From NCBI RefSeq assembly GCF_900101545.1, contig NZ_FMZU01000007.1, positions 1-64,000 of the forward strand: 64,000 bases of DNA, read 5' to 3'. Numbering within the stretch: position 1 is the first letter of the stretch; each line of letters opens with the position of its first letter. Source of the DNA: Variovorax sp. CF079. GTDB taxonomy: Bacteria; Pseudomonadota; Gammaproteobacteria; Burkholderiales; Burkholderiaceae_C. Shown here piece after piece: positions 17,948-28,241 of the stretch. The position numbers and the translations under genes were made by a program. Below the pieces are notes generated by a model, which had not been told where the DNA came from, searched no databases, and saw only the letters and a program-made list of their open reading frames with translations.

Positions 17948-19531
17948 TTAGAGCTGGTCGGTCGGTACAAACCACGAGAACAGCAGCAGCTGCAGCCGCG
18001 TCAGCATGCTCGAGTCGGGCTCGTCGTCGAGCACCTCGTTGGTCTCGTCGCCGGTGCCCACCCATTGCACGCTCTGGCCGTCGGGCTTGAGGACCACGCG
18101 GTAGACGCCCTCGATGTCGTCCAGCAGGTAGGCATAGAGCAGCGCCTGCGTGAGCTCGAAGCTGTGCACGCGCACGCCGAACTCGGTGTTGAGCCGCTCG
18201 GAGCGCGGATCGAGGTTCATCGAGCCGAGCAGCACCCACTCGCGATCGATCAGGGCCAGCTTGGCATGCAGGCGGCCGCGGGCCTGGCGCAGCAGGCGGC
18301 GGATCTGCGTGTTGCGCTTCAACTGCTGCGTGCTCACCTCGAGCAGTTCCACGCCGGTCTGAAGCAGCGCGACGCGAAAGCGGTTGTAGTTGACGTTGAC
18401 CAGCGGTTCGTCGCTGTCGGCCAGCGAGTTGGTGATGATGGTGATGCGCAGGCCGCGCGCGCGGGCGGCGCGGATCCGCTCCATGCCCTCGTCGCCGGGG
18501 ATGAAGTAGGGCGAGATCACCAGCACTTGCGACTTGGCAGTCGCCATCGTGGCGTACCAGCGGCGCGCCAGCGTCTCCATGCCGGGCGGCCGGGTGCCGA
18601 GCGCCTTGTTCGGGCTGTCGGCCAGGGCTTGGGCCTCGGCGCGCATCCAGCGCAGCTCGCCGCGCGCGAGCTGCTCGGCGAGGCGCGGCTCGCTGAGGAT
18701 GTCGCTCTCCGGCGGCGCATCGGGCCAGGGCGCGTGCTGCGCCGAGGTGGCGAGGTCGAACTCGGCCACCAGTTGTTCGGTCGGGTCGGCCGCGCGCACC
18801 ATGCGCTGCAAGGGGTAGACCACGTCGCTGTTCCAGTAGTCGTCGAAGATGCGCGCGGACTGCGGCACCACCGGGCCGGCCATCAGCAACTCGAAGTCGA
18901 TGAAGTTCGCGCCTTCGCTGCGCAGGAAGTACTCGTCCGCGAGGTTGCGCCCGCCCGCGATCGCGATGGCGCCGTCCGCGATGAAGAGCTTGTTGTGCAT
19001 GCGGTGGTTGAGCCGCTTGAAGTCGGTGAAGAAATCCAGCCAGCGCGTGGCCGAGTGCTCGCGCCCGTTCACGAAAGGGTTGAACAGGCGCACCTCGGCC
19101 TTCGGCTCGGCGGCCAGCGCCAGCAGCAGGCGGTCGAGCCCGCCCGTATAGAAGTCGTCGAGCAAGAGGCGCACCCGCACGCCGCGCCGCGCGGCATCGC
19201 GCAGCTCGCGCAGGATCAGGAGGCCGGTCTTGTCCTTGCCGAGCTGGTAGGTCTGCACGTCCAGCGAAGCCTGCGCGCGGCGGATCAGTTCGAGCCTGGC
19301 GTCCAGCGCGAAGCTGGCCTGGGGCAAGGGCCGCACGGCCGACAGCTCATCGGGCTGGGTGTTGAAGGGGGCGACGATGCGGCCCAGCTCGGTCTGTGCG
19401 GAGACGGGTGTCGCCAGCTCGGGCGGCTGGGGCTCGCGCGGTGGCAGGCCGGCACAGCCCGCCGCAAGACATGCCAGGCCCATGGCGGCACGCCGCAGCA
19501 ACGGAAGAAGACGGGCGAAAAGGTCTGGCAT
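17948..19531 (-). CDS. Phospholipase D-family lipoprotein, cardiolipin synthase C-like
   Basis: A 527-residue protein with a lipoprotein signal (hydrophobic stretch ending in LAAGC near residue 26) and two HKD half-sites: HNKLFIADG in the first PLD domain and [20 protein letters not shown] in the second. This pattern is that of ClsC-type cardiolipin synthases and related phosphatidyltransferases at the outer face of the inner membrane or in the periplasm. It is followed 62 bp later by the chemoreceptor gene and is divergent from the siderophore receptor. A PLD-type hydrolase is the alternative. Confidence 0.87.
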   Translation of the reverse strand: MPDLFARLLPLLRRAAMGLACLAAGCAGLPPREPQPPELATPVSAQTELGRIVAPFNTQPDELSAVRPLPQASFALDARLELIRRAQASLDVQTYQLGKDKTGLLILRELRDAARRGVRVRLLLDDFYTGGLDRLLLALAAEPKAEVRLFNPFVNGREHSATRWLDFFTDFKRLNHRMHNKLFIADGAIAIAGGRNLADEYFLRSEGANFIDFELLMAGPVVPQSARIFDDYWNSDVVYPLQRMVRAADPTEQLVAEFDLATSAQHAPWPDAPPESDILSEPRLAEQLARGELRWMRAEAQALADSPNKALGTRPPGMETLARRWYATMATAKSQVLVISPYFIPGDEGMERIRAARARGLRITIITNSLADSDEPLVNVNYNRFRVALLQTGVELLEVSTQQLKRNTQIRRLLRQARGRLHAKLALIDREWVLLGSMNLDPRSERLNTEFGVRVHSFELTQALLYAYLLDDIEGVYRVVLKPDGQSVQWVGTGDETNEVLDDEPDSSMLTRLQLLLFSWFVPTDQL

Positions 19532-19616
19532 GGCGCGGGACGGATGGTAGCCGCGCGACCCTGCCTCGAAGGAGCGGCCTGTCTACGGGATTGTTGAGTC
19601 TTCATTTAATTCACCA

Positions 19617-19638
19617 ATAGAATGCGAATCACTCTTAA
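19617..19638. promoter_or_regulatory. Candidate Fur box upstream of the siderophore receptor
   Basis: The AT-rich stretch ATAGAATGCGAATCACTCTT, about 20-40 bases before the receptor start, fits the repeated NATWAT pattern of Fur sites as seen before many betaproteobacterial TonB receptors. It lies between the divergent PLD gene (start 19531) and the receptor (start 19659). Repression by Fur with iron is inferred from this and from the genes downstream. Confidence 0.6.
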
Positions 19639-19658
19639 CAAGATTTCGGGATGAGGGT

Positions 19659-21761
19659 TTGAACTCCAGTTTTTCCGCGCGGCGCAAGGCCGCATCGCTC
19701 CTGGCCGGATGCCTGGCCGTGTCTGCGCAATCGCAGGTTTTTGCCCAAGCGGGCAGCGGCGCCGTTCTGCCGGAGGTGCGGGTCGACGCCAGCGCCGAAA
19801 CCGAATCCGCCACCAGTCCGGTGATCGGCTATCGCGCGAAGAACGCCGCCACGGCGACCAAGACCGACACGCCGCTTTCCGAAACGCCGCAGGCGGTGAC
19901 AGTGATCACGCGCGACCAGATCGTGGACCAGGGCGCGACCAACCTGCAGGATGCGCTGGGCTACGCGGCCGGCGTGCGTTCCGACGCCTACGGCCTCGAC
20001 GCGCGCAGCGATTCTTTCCGCGTTCGCGGCGCGTATCCCGACGTCTACCTCGACGGCCTGCGCCAGGCCTACGGCTACTACACCAGCACCACGCGCACCG
20101 AGCCCTACACGCTCGAGCGCCTCGAGGTGCTGCGCGGGCCCTCGGGCATGCTGTTCGGATCCGGTACCGCGGCCGGCATCGTCAACATGGTGAGCAAGCG
20201 ACCCTTGCTCGAAACCCAGCGCGAAGTGGGCATCCAGTACGGCAGCTGGAACCGAAAGCAGATCCAGGCCGACCTGACCGGGCCGCTGACCGAGGACGGC
20301 CAGTGGTCCTACCGGCTGATCGCGGTGCAGCGCAAGGCCGACACGCAGGTCGATTTCGTGCCCGACGACCGCAGCCTGATCGCGCCCTCGCTGACCTGGC
20401 GCCCGAGCGCGGCGACCTCGCTCACGCTGCAGGGCCTCTACCAGAAGGACAAGAGCGGCTCGAGCTCGCAATTCTTCCCGTGGGAAGGCACGATCCTCCC
20501 GAACCCGAACGGGCGCCTGCCGACCAGCCGCTTCATCGGCGAGCCGGGCGACTACTACGACAGCGAGCGCAAGACCTTCGGCTGGCTGTTCGAGCACAAG
20601 TTCAACGAGAACTTCACTTTCCGCCAGAACTTCCGCCACGCGCAAAACGAGAACGACAACAGCTACCACTGGGGCGACTTCTTCACCATCACCGGCGGCT
20701 GGGGCGCCGACCCGGTCGGCAAGAGGCGCCTGTCGCGCTCGCTCGACAGCTCGCTCACGCGCAATCGCATCGACACGCTGGACAACCATCTCGAGAGCCA
20801 CTTCGATACCGGCGCGCTCAAGCACACGCTGCTGGTCGGCGCCGACTACCAGCGCCATCGCGAGAACGTGTGGGGCGGGATCTCCACCAGCGAGATCGAC
20901 GCCTATGCCCCGGTCTACGGCAATCGGCTGGAACCGGAACGCACGGCGCGGCCGCGCACCACGCAGCGCGCCACCGGCGTCTACCTGCAGGACCAGATCA
21001 AGCTGGGAAACTGGAACTTCATCGCCGGCCTGCGGCACGACCGCGTCGTCGCCGGCGCCGAGGGCAGCGAGGATTCGAGGGACAGCGCCACCAGCAAGCG
21101 CTTCGGCGTGCTGTATGCCTTCCCGTCGGGCTGGTCGCCGTACGTGAGCTATGCCGAGTCCTTCACGCCGCAGTCGCCGCGTGACGGCCGGGTGTTCAAG
21201 CCGCTGCGCGGCGAGCAGTGGGAAGTCGGCGTCAAGTACGAGCCCGCGGGCCGCAGCCTCGCCTTCAATGCCGCGGTCTACGATCTGCGCGAGAAGAACC
21301 AGATCGCCCAACCGCTGCCCAACGTCTACGCGCAGATCGGCCAGACCAAGACGCGCGGCGTCGAGCTCGAGGCCAAGGGCTCGATCACGTCGAACCTGGA
21401 TGTCACGGCGCACTACAACTACACCGACCTCGACCCGCAGCTCGAAGGCCTGCCACGCCACCAGGCGGCGCTCTGGGCCAAGTACCGCTTCGCCATCGCC
21501 GGCACGCCGGGCTTTTCGGCCGGCGCGGGCGTGCGCTACATGGGCGCCTTCCGCGATGTCTCCTTCGGCGGCTACGGCCCGCGCATCCCCAGCGTCGCGC
21601 TGCTGGACCTCGTGTTCGCCTACGAGACCGCGAAGTGGCGCTATGCGCTGAACATCAACAACGCGACGGACAAGGAGTACTTCAGCACCTGCCTCGCGCG
21701 CGGCGACTGTTGGTGGGGTACGCGCCGCAACGTGGTGGCCAGCGCCACCTACCGCTTCTGA
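19659..21761 (+). CDS. TonB-dependent siderophore receptor
   Basis: A 700-residue outer-membrane receptor. It has a signal peptide ending near AVSAQSQVFAQA, a TonB-box-like LPEVRV, the plug domain (LSETPQAVTVITRDQI, EVLRGPSGMLFGSGTAAGIVN), and a beta-barrel ending in an aromatic residue (ATYRF). This form of plug is that of ferric-siderophore receptors such as FhuA, FpvA and FoxA types. The TTG at 19659 is the most likely start, because no in-frame ATG lies nearby. It heads an operon with a PepSY protein and a small membrane protein, and a Fur-like site precedes it. The ligand is unknown. Confidence 0.93.
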   Translation: MNSSFSARRKAASLLAGCLAVSAQSQVFAQAGSGAVLPEVRVDASAETESATSPVIGYRAKNAATATKTDTPLSETPQAVTVITRDQIVDQGATNLQDALGYAAGVRSDAYGLDARSDSFRVRGAYPDVYLDGLRQAYGYYTSTTRTEPYTLERLEVLRGPSGMLFGSGTAAGIVNMVSKRPLLETQREVGIQYGSWNRKQIQADLTGPLTEDGQWSYRLIAVQRKADTQVDFVPDDRSLIAPSLTWRPSAATSLTLQGLYQKDKSGSSSQFFPWEGTILPNPNGRLPTSRFIGEPGDYYDSERKTFGWLFEHKFNENFTFRQNFRHAQNENDNSYHWGDFFTITGGWGADPVGKRRLSRSLDSSLTRNRIDTLDNHLESHFDTGALKHTLLVGADYQRHRENVWGGISTSEIDAYAPVYGNRLEPERTARPRTTQRATGVYLQDQIKLGNWNFIAGLRHDRVVAGAEGSEDSRDSATSKRFGVLYAFPSGWSPYVSYAESFTPQSPRDGRVFKPLRGEQWEVGVKYEPAGRSLAFNAAVYDLREKNQIAQPLPNVYAQIGQTKTRGVELEAKGSITSNLDVTAHYNYTDLDPQLEGLPRHQAALWAKYRFAIAGTPGFSAGAGVRYMGAFRDVSFGGYGPRIPSVALLDLVFAYETAKWRYALNINNATDKEYFSTCLARGDCWWGTRRNVVASATYRF

Positions 21762-21781
21762 ACCCCTGAGAAAAAACCGCG

Positions 21782-22963
21782 ATGAACAGCCGACGAATCA
21801 AGACCTGGGCCTGGGTGCACAAGTGGAGCAGCCTGGTCTGCACCGTGTTCATGCTGCTCTTGTGCATCACGGGGCTGCCGCTGATCTTCCATCACGAGAT
21901 CGGCCACTTGCTGGGCACCGAGGTCGATGCGCCGAAGATGCCCGCCGGCACGCCGCGCGCAAGCCTGGACCGCGTGATCGAGGTCGCGCATGCGCTGCAT
22001 CCGGAGCGCGTGGTGCAGTTCGTCTCGCAGCCGGAGGACGACGACGGCCTGTGGTTCGTCACGCTCACGCCCACGCCGGCGCCGACCGAGGACTTCAAGT
22101 CGGTTGCGGTCGATGCGCGCACGGCCAAGGTGCTGGCGCAGCCCAAGTTCGACGAGGGCTTCATGTACGTGATGTTCAAGCTGCACGTCGACCTGTTCGC
22201 CGGCCTGCCCGGCAAGCTGTTCCTCGGCTTCATGGGCTTGCTGCTGCTGGTGGCGATCGTCTCCGGCGTGGTGCTCTATTCACCCTTCATGCGCAAGCTG
22301 GACTTCGGCACCGTGCGGCGCGAGCGCCGGCCGCGTCTCAAGTGGCTGGACCTGCACAACCTGCTGGGCATCGTGACGCTGGTGTGGGCCTTCACGGTCG
22401 GCGCCACCGGCATGATCAACACCTGGGCCGACCTGATCATCAAGTACTGGCAGTACGACCAGCTGAGCACGCTGCTCGCGCCCTACCAGGGGCAGCCCGA
22501 AGTGCCGAAGGCCGAGCGCGGCTCGGTGCAGCGCTCGCTGGACGTGGCGCTCGAGCGTGCGCCGGGCAACAAGGTTTCCTTCATCGCGTTCCCGGGCACG
22601 GCCTTCTCGAGCCCGCATCACAACACCGTGTTCCTGCGCGGCAGCGAACCCTTCACTTCGCGCCTGCTGCAGCCGGTGCTGGTCGACGCCAAGACCAATG
22701 CGATCACGGCCAGCCCCGAGCTGCCCTGGTACCTGACAGGACTCCTGGTCTCGCAGCCGCTTCACTTCGGCGACTACGGCGGCATGCCGATGCAGATCCT
22801 CTGGGCGCTGCTCGACATCGCGACCATCATCGTGCTGGGCAGCGGGCTCTATCTGTGGCTCAAGCGCGGCAACGCCGTGCCGGCCGCAGCGCGTGCCGAC
22901 GAAGCGGCACATCAGGCGGCCGTTCCGCTGGCGCAGCCCACGGCGGCGAAGGCGGGCTCATGA
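21782..22963 (+). CDS. PepSY-associated transmembrane protein (iron-uptake linked reductase type)
   Basis: A 393-residue inner-membrane protein of the PepSY/DUF2149-like TM family found beside siderophore receptors. About four membrane segments are visible: VCTVFMLLLCITGLPLIF, FLGFMGLLLLVAIVSGVVL, LLGIVTLVWAFTVGATGMI and ILWALLDIATIIVLGSGLYL. Conserved histidines near the first and third helices (WVHKW, LDLHN) suggest haem or metal coordination and a role in reducing ferric siderophores. It begins 20 bp after the receptor stop, and its own stop overlaps the next start (ATGA). The reductase role is inferred from the family. Confidence 0.88.
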   Translation: MNSRRIKTWAWVHKWSSLVCTVFMLLLCITGLPLIFHHEIGHLLGTEVDAPKMPAGTPRASLDRVIEVAHALHPERVVQFVSQPEDDDGLWFVTLTPTPAPTEDFKSVAVDARTAKVLAQPKFDEGFMYVMFKLHVDLFAGLPGKLFLGFMGLLLLVAIVSGVVLYSPFMRKLDFGTVRRERRPRLKWLDLHNLLGIVTLVWAFTVGATGMINTWADLIIKYWQYDQLSTLLAPYQGQPEVPKAERGSVQRSLDVALERAPGNKVSFIAFPGTAFSSPHHNTVFLRGSEPFTSRLLQPVLVDAKTNAITASPELPWYLTGLLVSQPLHFGDYGGMPMQILWALLDIATIIVLGSGLYLWLKRGNAVPAAARADEAAHQAAVPLAQPTAAKAGS

Positions 22964-23157
22964 CGAAGCACCACCAGCGCCCTCGCTTCTGGCCCATGTG
23001 GGGCTGGCCGATCGTGCTGGGCGTGCTCACTTGCATCGGGCTGGTGTCGGCGCTCTTCAGCGACGGCGGTGTTGGCGATGCGCTGGCGTGGGTCGCGCTC
23101 GGCATTCCGTGCGCGGTGGGCGCCTGGTACGGCTGGCGCCGGCCTCGGCGTTCGTAG
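22960..23157 (+). CDS. Small two-helix membrane protein of the siderophore operon
   Basis: A 65-residue protein with two hydrophobic helices (WGWPIVLGVLTCIGLVSALF and ALAWVALGIPCAVGAWYGW) and a basic tail. Such short proteins often follow PepSY genes in iron-uptake operons of beta- and gammaproteobacteria. The ATG overlaps the stop of the previous gene (22960-22963), so it is translationally coupled. No catalytic residue is seen; it may stabilise the PepSY protein. The function is unknown. Confidence 0.8.
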   Translation: MTKHHQRPRFWPMWGWPIVLGVLTCIGLVSALFSDGGVGDALAWVALGIPCAVGAWYGWRRPRRS

Positions 23158-23230
23158 GCGCGGCCTCGATCCGGCGCCATAGGGTCTTGCCCGTCGTGGC
23201 GGCGCGGCGGCTGGCCGCAGAATCGCCGCG

Positions 23231-25348
23231 ATGAAATCCTCCGTCGCCACGGCCTGCCTGCTGCTTGCCGCGTCTTCCGCCTCGGCGCAGGATGCCGAGT
23301 CCGCACCCACGCTGCGCGAGATCACGGTCTCCACGCCGCGCGGCGCGGCGCGGCCCTTCGATGTGCCCGGTTCGGTCGACCGCGTGGAAGGCAACGAGAT
23401 GCGCGACGCACGCCTGCAGGTGAACCTGTCCGAAAGCCTGGGTAGCGTGCCCGGGCTGCAGATCCAGAACCGCCAGAACTACGCGCAGGATCTGCAGCTG
23501 TCGATACGCGGCTTCGGCGCGCGCTCCACCTTCGGCGTGCGCGGCGTGCGGCTCTATGTCGACGGCATCCCGGCCACGCTGCCCGACGGCCAGGGCCAGA
23601 CCTCCAACATCGACATCGGCTCGGCCGACCGTGTCGAGATCCTGCGCGGGCCTTTCTCGGCGCTCTACGGCAATTCCTCGGGCGGCGTGGTGCAGGTGTT
23701 CACCGAGGACGGGCAGGGGCCGCCGCTGCTCGGCTTCTCGCTGGCCGGTGGCAGCTTCGGCACTGCGCGCGTCGGCAGCAAGCTCAGCGGTTCCTCGGGC
23801 GCTATCGACTACCTGCTGAGCGCCAGCCGCTTCCACACCGACGGCTGGCGCGAGCACAGCGCGGCGGATCGCGAGATCCAGAACGGCAAGCTGGGCTTCC
23901 GGCTCGACGACGGCAGCAAGCTCACGCTGGTCTTCAACAGCGTGCATCTTTATGCGCAGGACCCCCTGGGGCTGTCGGCCAGCCAGTACGCGCTGAACCC
24001 GCGCGGCGTCGATCCGGTCGCCACGCAGTTCGATACGCGCAAGACCGTGGACCAGCAGCAGCTCGGCCTGAGCTACGAGCGCCGCATCGATGCCGCGAAC
24101 ACGCTGCGCCTGATGGTCTACGGCGGCCAGCGCAGCACCGTCCAGTTCCAGGCGATCCCGACCTTCGTGCAGCAGAACCCGCTGCATGCCGGCGGCGTGA
24201 TCGACCTGGCGCGCGACTACGGCGGCGTGGACCTGCGCTGGAGCGCCAGGCTGCAGCTGGCCGATAGGCCCTTCGACCTGGTCGCCGGCCTGGCCTACGA
24301 CGGCCTGCGCGAGCGCCGCCGCGGCTGGGAGAACTTCGTCGGCCGGTCCAGTGCGCCACTGGCCCTGGGCGTGCTGGGCCGCTTGCGCCGCAACGAGCGC
24401 AACGAGGTGCGCAACCTCGATCCCTACGTGCAGGGCAGCTGGCGCTTCGCCGATCGATGGACGCTCGAAGCCGGCGTGCGACGCAGCAACGTGCGCTTCT
24501 CCTCGCACGATCTCCACATCGTCGGCCCGAACCGCGACGACAGCGGCAGCGCGCGCTACCGCAAGACCCTGCCGGTGGCTTCGCTGCGCTACGAGGCCAC
24601 GCCCGATCTGGCGCTCTACGCCTCCGTCGGCCGCGGCTTCGAGACGCCGACGCTCAACGAGCTCTCCTACCGCGCGGACGGCTTCGGCGGGCTCAACTTC
24701 GCTCTGCAGCCTTCGGTGAACACCAGCGTCGAGGTCGGCGCCAAGGCGCGCCTGGGTGGCGGCCTGCTCACAGCGGCGCTGTTCCAGACACGGACGCGCG
24801 ACGAGATCGTGACCAACACCAACTTCGGAGGCCGCGCCACCTTTCAGAACGCCGGCCGCACCCAGCGCGACGGCTTCGAGCTCTCCTGGCAGCACGAGAC
24901 GGCGAACCATTGGCGCACGCAGCTCGCCTACACCTGGCTCGATGCGCGCTACCGCGACGGCTTCTGCTCGCCGACGCCTTGCAGCGCGATCAGCACGGTG
25001 CCGGCGGGCAACCGCATCCCTGGGATCGCGGAGCATGCGCTTTTCGCGTCCTTCGGCTGGGTGCCGCCCGAAGGCTGGCGCGCCGGTACCGAGTTGCGCG
25101 CACTTGGGCGCATCCAGGCCAACGACCGCAACGACGCTGCAGCACCCGGCTACGCGGTGGTGGCGCTCTATGCGGGCTACCTCAAGCGCTGGGAGCGTTG
25201 GGAGTTCAACGCCTTCGCGCGCGTGGACAACGTCTTCGACCGGCGCTACATCGGCTCGGTGATCGTCAACGAGTCGAACATGCGCTATTTCGAACCCTCC
25301 CCGGGCCGCAACTGGACGATCGGCATGGGAGCGGCGTATCGTTTCTGA
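23231..25348 (+). CDS. TonB-dependent receptor (YncD/FecA-like)
   Basis: A 705-residue outer-membrane receptor. It has a signal peptide (AASSASAQ), TonB box LREITVST, plug (QLSIRGFGARSTFGVRGVRL, VEILRGPFSALYGNSSGGVVQ) and a barrel ending in GAAYRF. The plug differs from that of the siderophore receptor upstream and resembles the YncD group of poorly known substrate. It lies 73 bp after the small membrane protein on the same strand and could be read from the same Fur-controlled promoter, but no Fur site was seen directly before it. The phosphoribosyltransferase gene begins at the base after its stop. Confidence 0.92.
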   Translation: MKSSVATACLLLAASSASAQDAESAPTLREITVSTPRGAARPFDVPGSVDRVEGNEMRDARLQVNLSESLGSVPGLQIQNRQNYAQDLQLSIRGFGARSTFGVRGVRLYVDGIPATLPDGQGQTSNIDIGSADRVEILRGPFSALYGNSSGGVVQVFTEDGQGPPLLGFSLAGGSFGTARVGSKLSGSSGAIDYLLSASRFHTDGWREHSAADREIQNGKLGFRLDDGSKLTLVFNSVHLYAQDPLGLSASQYALNPRGVDPVATQFDTRKTVDQQQLGLSYERRIDAANTLRLMVYGGQRSTVQFQAIPTFVQQNPLHAGGVIDLARDYGGVDLRWSARLQLADRPFDLVAGLAYDGLRERRRGWENFVGRSSAPLALGVLGRLRRNERNEVRNLDPYVQGSWRFADRWTLEAGVRRSNVRFSSHDLHIVGPNRDDSGSARYRKTLPVASLRYEATPDLALYASVGRGFETPTLNELSYRADGFGGLNFALQPSVNTSVEVGAKARLGGGLLTAALFQTRTRDEIVTNTNFGGRATFQNAGRTQRDGFELSWQHETANHWRTQLAYTWLDARYRDGFCSPTPCSAISTVPAGNRIPGIAEHALFASFGWVPPEGWRAGTELRALGRIQANDRNDAAAPGYAVVALYAGYLKRWERWEFNAFARVDNVFDRRYIGSVIVNESNMRYFEPSPGRNWTIGMGAAYRF

Positions 25349-25981
25349 ATGGATTTCAGGGACCGACGCGATGCGGGCCGCAAGCTCGCCAAGGCACTGG
25401 ACGCGTGGCGCGGGCGCCCCGATGTCGTCGTGCTCGCGCTGCCGCGCGGCGGCGTGCCGGTGGCCTGGGAGGTTGCGCATTTCCTGCACGCGCCGCTCGA
25501 TGTGCTGGTGGTGCGCAAGCTCGGCTTTCCGGGCCAGGAAGAATTCGCGATGGGCGCCATCGCATCGGGCGGCGTGCGCGTGATGTCGGAGCTGCCCGGC
25601 TTCTGGCCGGTGTCGGAGCGGGCCATGGAAGCTGTGGTCGCGCGCGAAACGGAAGAGCTGGCACGGCGCGAGCAGCTCTACCGCGGCCAGCGCGCGCCGC
25701 TCGCACTCGCGGGGCATGTCGTCATCCTGGTCGACGACGGCCTCGCCACCGGCGCCACCATGCATGCAGCCGTGCTGGCGGCCCGTGCCGCAGAGCCGCA
25801 GCGCATCATCGTGGCCGTGCCGGTGGCCTCGCGCGAGGCGGTCCAGTTGCTGAGCACCGTGGCCGACGAGGTGCTGAGCGTGTTCACGCCCGAGCATTTC
25901 CGGGCGGTCGGCCTCTGGTATGCGGACTTCGCGCAGACCAGCGACGAAGAGGTTCGAGAACTGCTGCGCCAGCGGCGCTGA
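25349..25981 (+). CDS. Phosphoribosyltransferase-family protein
   Basis: A 210-residue type I PRTase. It shows the PRPP-binding loop VILVDDGLATGATM (residues about 127-140) and an N-terminal LPRGGVPVA pyrophosphate loop. Members of this group are often paired with dienelactone-hydrolase domains and their base substrate is not known, so a nucleotide salvage or regulatory role is only a guess. The ATG follows directly after the TGA of the TonB receptor gene, and the stop is 3 bp from the convergent metK stop. Confidence 0.88.
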   Translation: MDFRDRRDAGRKLAKALDAWRGRPDVVVLALPRGGVPVAWEVAHFLHAPLDVLVVRKLGFPGQEEFAMGAIASGGVRVMSELPGFWPVSERAMEAVVARETEELARREQLYRGQRAPLALAGHVVILVDDGLATGATMHAAVLAARAAEPQRIIVAVPVASREAVQLLSTVADEVLSVFTPEHFRAVGLWYADFAQTSDEEVRELLRQRR

Positions 25982-25984
25982 CGC

Positions 25985-27166
<1,182 letters not shown>

Positions 27167-27196
27167 TTCGGTAAAACTCCATGCAAGTGAATTGGC

Positions 27197-27230
27197 GCGT
27201 TGCCAACCCATCAGGAGCTTTGGCGAACGC
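27197..27230 (-). promoter_or_regulatory. Bulged hairpin in the metK 5' leader
   Basis: On the metK strand the leader reads GCGTTCGCCAA, a 13-base loop, then TTGGCAACGC. This forms a 10-bp stem with a single bulged C. It starts about 31 bases upstream of the metK ATG. It matches no riboswitch I can name: not SAM-II, and SAM/SAH motifs are known mainly from alphaproteobacteria. It could be an RNA control element or a protein-binding dyad shared with the divergent gene. Confidence 0.45.
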
Positions 27231-27344
27231 TTTAGCAGTGATGTTTAACGTCGCCCTGCAAGTAGTTCCATAACTCAGCGACAATTTGCATTCTATTCGA
27301 GCCGCGTTACCCTGCGCGCGCGTCCTGGTTTTCACCCCCCCTCC

Positions 27345-28241
27345 GTGTCGATGATTGCTTTGTTTCGATTGCTCGCCCGTGTGCCGCTGCCCTTGATGCA
27401 TGCGGTCGGCGGCTGGCTGGGCTGGCTGGTCTGGTGGCTGGCGCCGACCTACCGAAAGCGCTTCAAGGAAAACGCCGAGAGCGCCGGCTTCAGCCCTGCG
27501 CAATACCGGCCTGCCATTGCCGCGGCAGGCGCCATGGCGGCCGAGTTGCCGTGGCTGTGGGCGCGGCCGCAGGGCGAGAGCGTGCTGCCGCGCATCGTCC
27601 GGTGGGATGGCGACGCCGAATTGGAGGCCGCATTGGCCGCGCGCAAGGGCGTGATCCTGGTCTCGCCGCACATCGGCAGCTGGGAGACCCTGGGGCAGGC
27701 GGTCGGCGAACGCTTCGTCGATGCCTACGGGCCGATCACGGCCTTGTTCAGGCCGGCCCGCAAGAAATGGATGGCTGAACTGATCGCCGGTTCGCGCGAC
27801 CGGCGCGGTCTGCAGACGCTGCCGACCAGCGTGGGCGGGGTGCGCGGGTTGATGCGCACGCTGCGCGCCGGCGGCTACACCGGCATCCTTCCGGACCAGG
27901 TGCCGCCGCTGGGGCAGGGCGTGTGGGCGCCTTTCTTCGGCCGGCCCGCCTACACGATGACCTTGCTGCCGCGTCTGGCGCAGCAGACCGGTTCGCGCGT
28001 GTTCCTTGCCGTCTGCGAGCGGCTGCCGCGGGGCGCGGGCTATGCGATCCGCATCGAAGCCTTCGATGGCACCGCGCTGAACGATCCGAAGGCCACGCCC
28101 GAAGCCGCCGCCACCGCCATGAACGAAGGCATCGAACGGCTCATCCGCCGGCTGCCGGGCCAGTACGTCTGGGACTATGCGCGCTACAAGCAGCCGCGCG
28201 GCGAGGCGGCACCGGGGGCGGCAGTGGAGGCGGCACCATGA
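27345..28241 (+). CDS. Lysophospholipid/lipid A acyltransferase, LpxL/HtrB family (first copy)
   Basis: A 298-residue membrane-anchored acyltransferase with a hydrophobic N-terminus (LLARVPLPLMHAVGGWLGWLVWW) and the catalytic HX4E motif in SPHIGSWE, followed by PDQVPPLGQGVWAPFFG. The family adds secondary acyl chains to lipid A, or an analogous chain to an ornithine or phospholipid. It starts at GTG 27345 or ATG 27351. The stop overlaps the start of a second family member (ATGA, 28238-28241), so the two form an operon divergent from metK. Confidence 0.92.
   Translation: MSMIALFRLLARVPLPLMHAVGGWLGWLVWWLAPTYRKRFKENAESAGFSPAQYRPAIAAAGAMAAELPWLWARPQGESVLPRIVRWDGDAELEAALAARKGVILVSPHIGSWETLGQAVGERFVDAYGPITALFRPARKKWMAELIAGSRDRRGLQTLPTSVGGVRGLMRTLRAGGYTGILPDQVPPLGQGVWAPFFGRPAYTMTLLPRLAQQTGSRVFLAVCERLPRGAGYAIRIEAFDGTALNDPKATPEAAATAMNEGIERLIRRLPGQYVWDYARYKQPRGEAAPGAAVEAAP

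Noticed and set aside
17886..18239. Longer start for the chemoreceptor (605 residues)
   Set aside because: The added residues are antisense to the PLD gene and arginine-rich. The ATG at 17885 has a good ribosome binding site and a family-like N-terminus.
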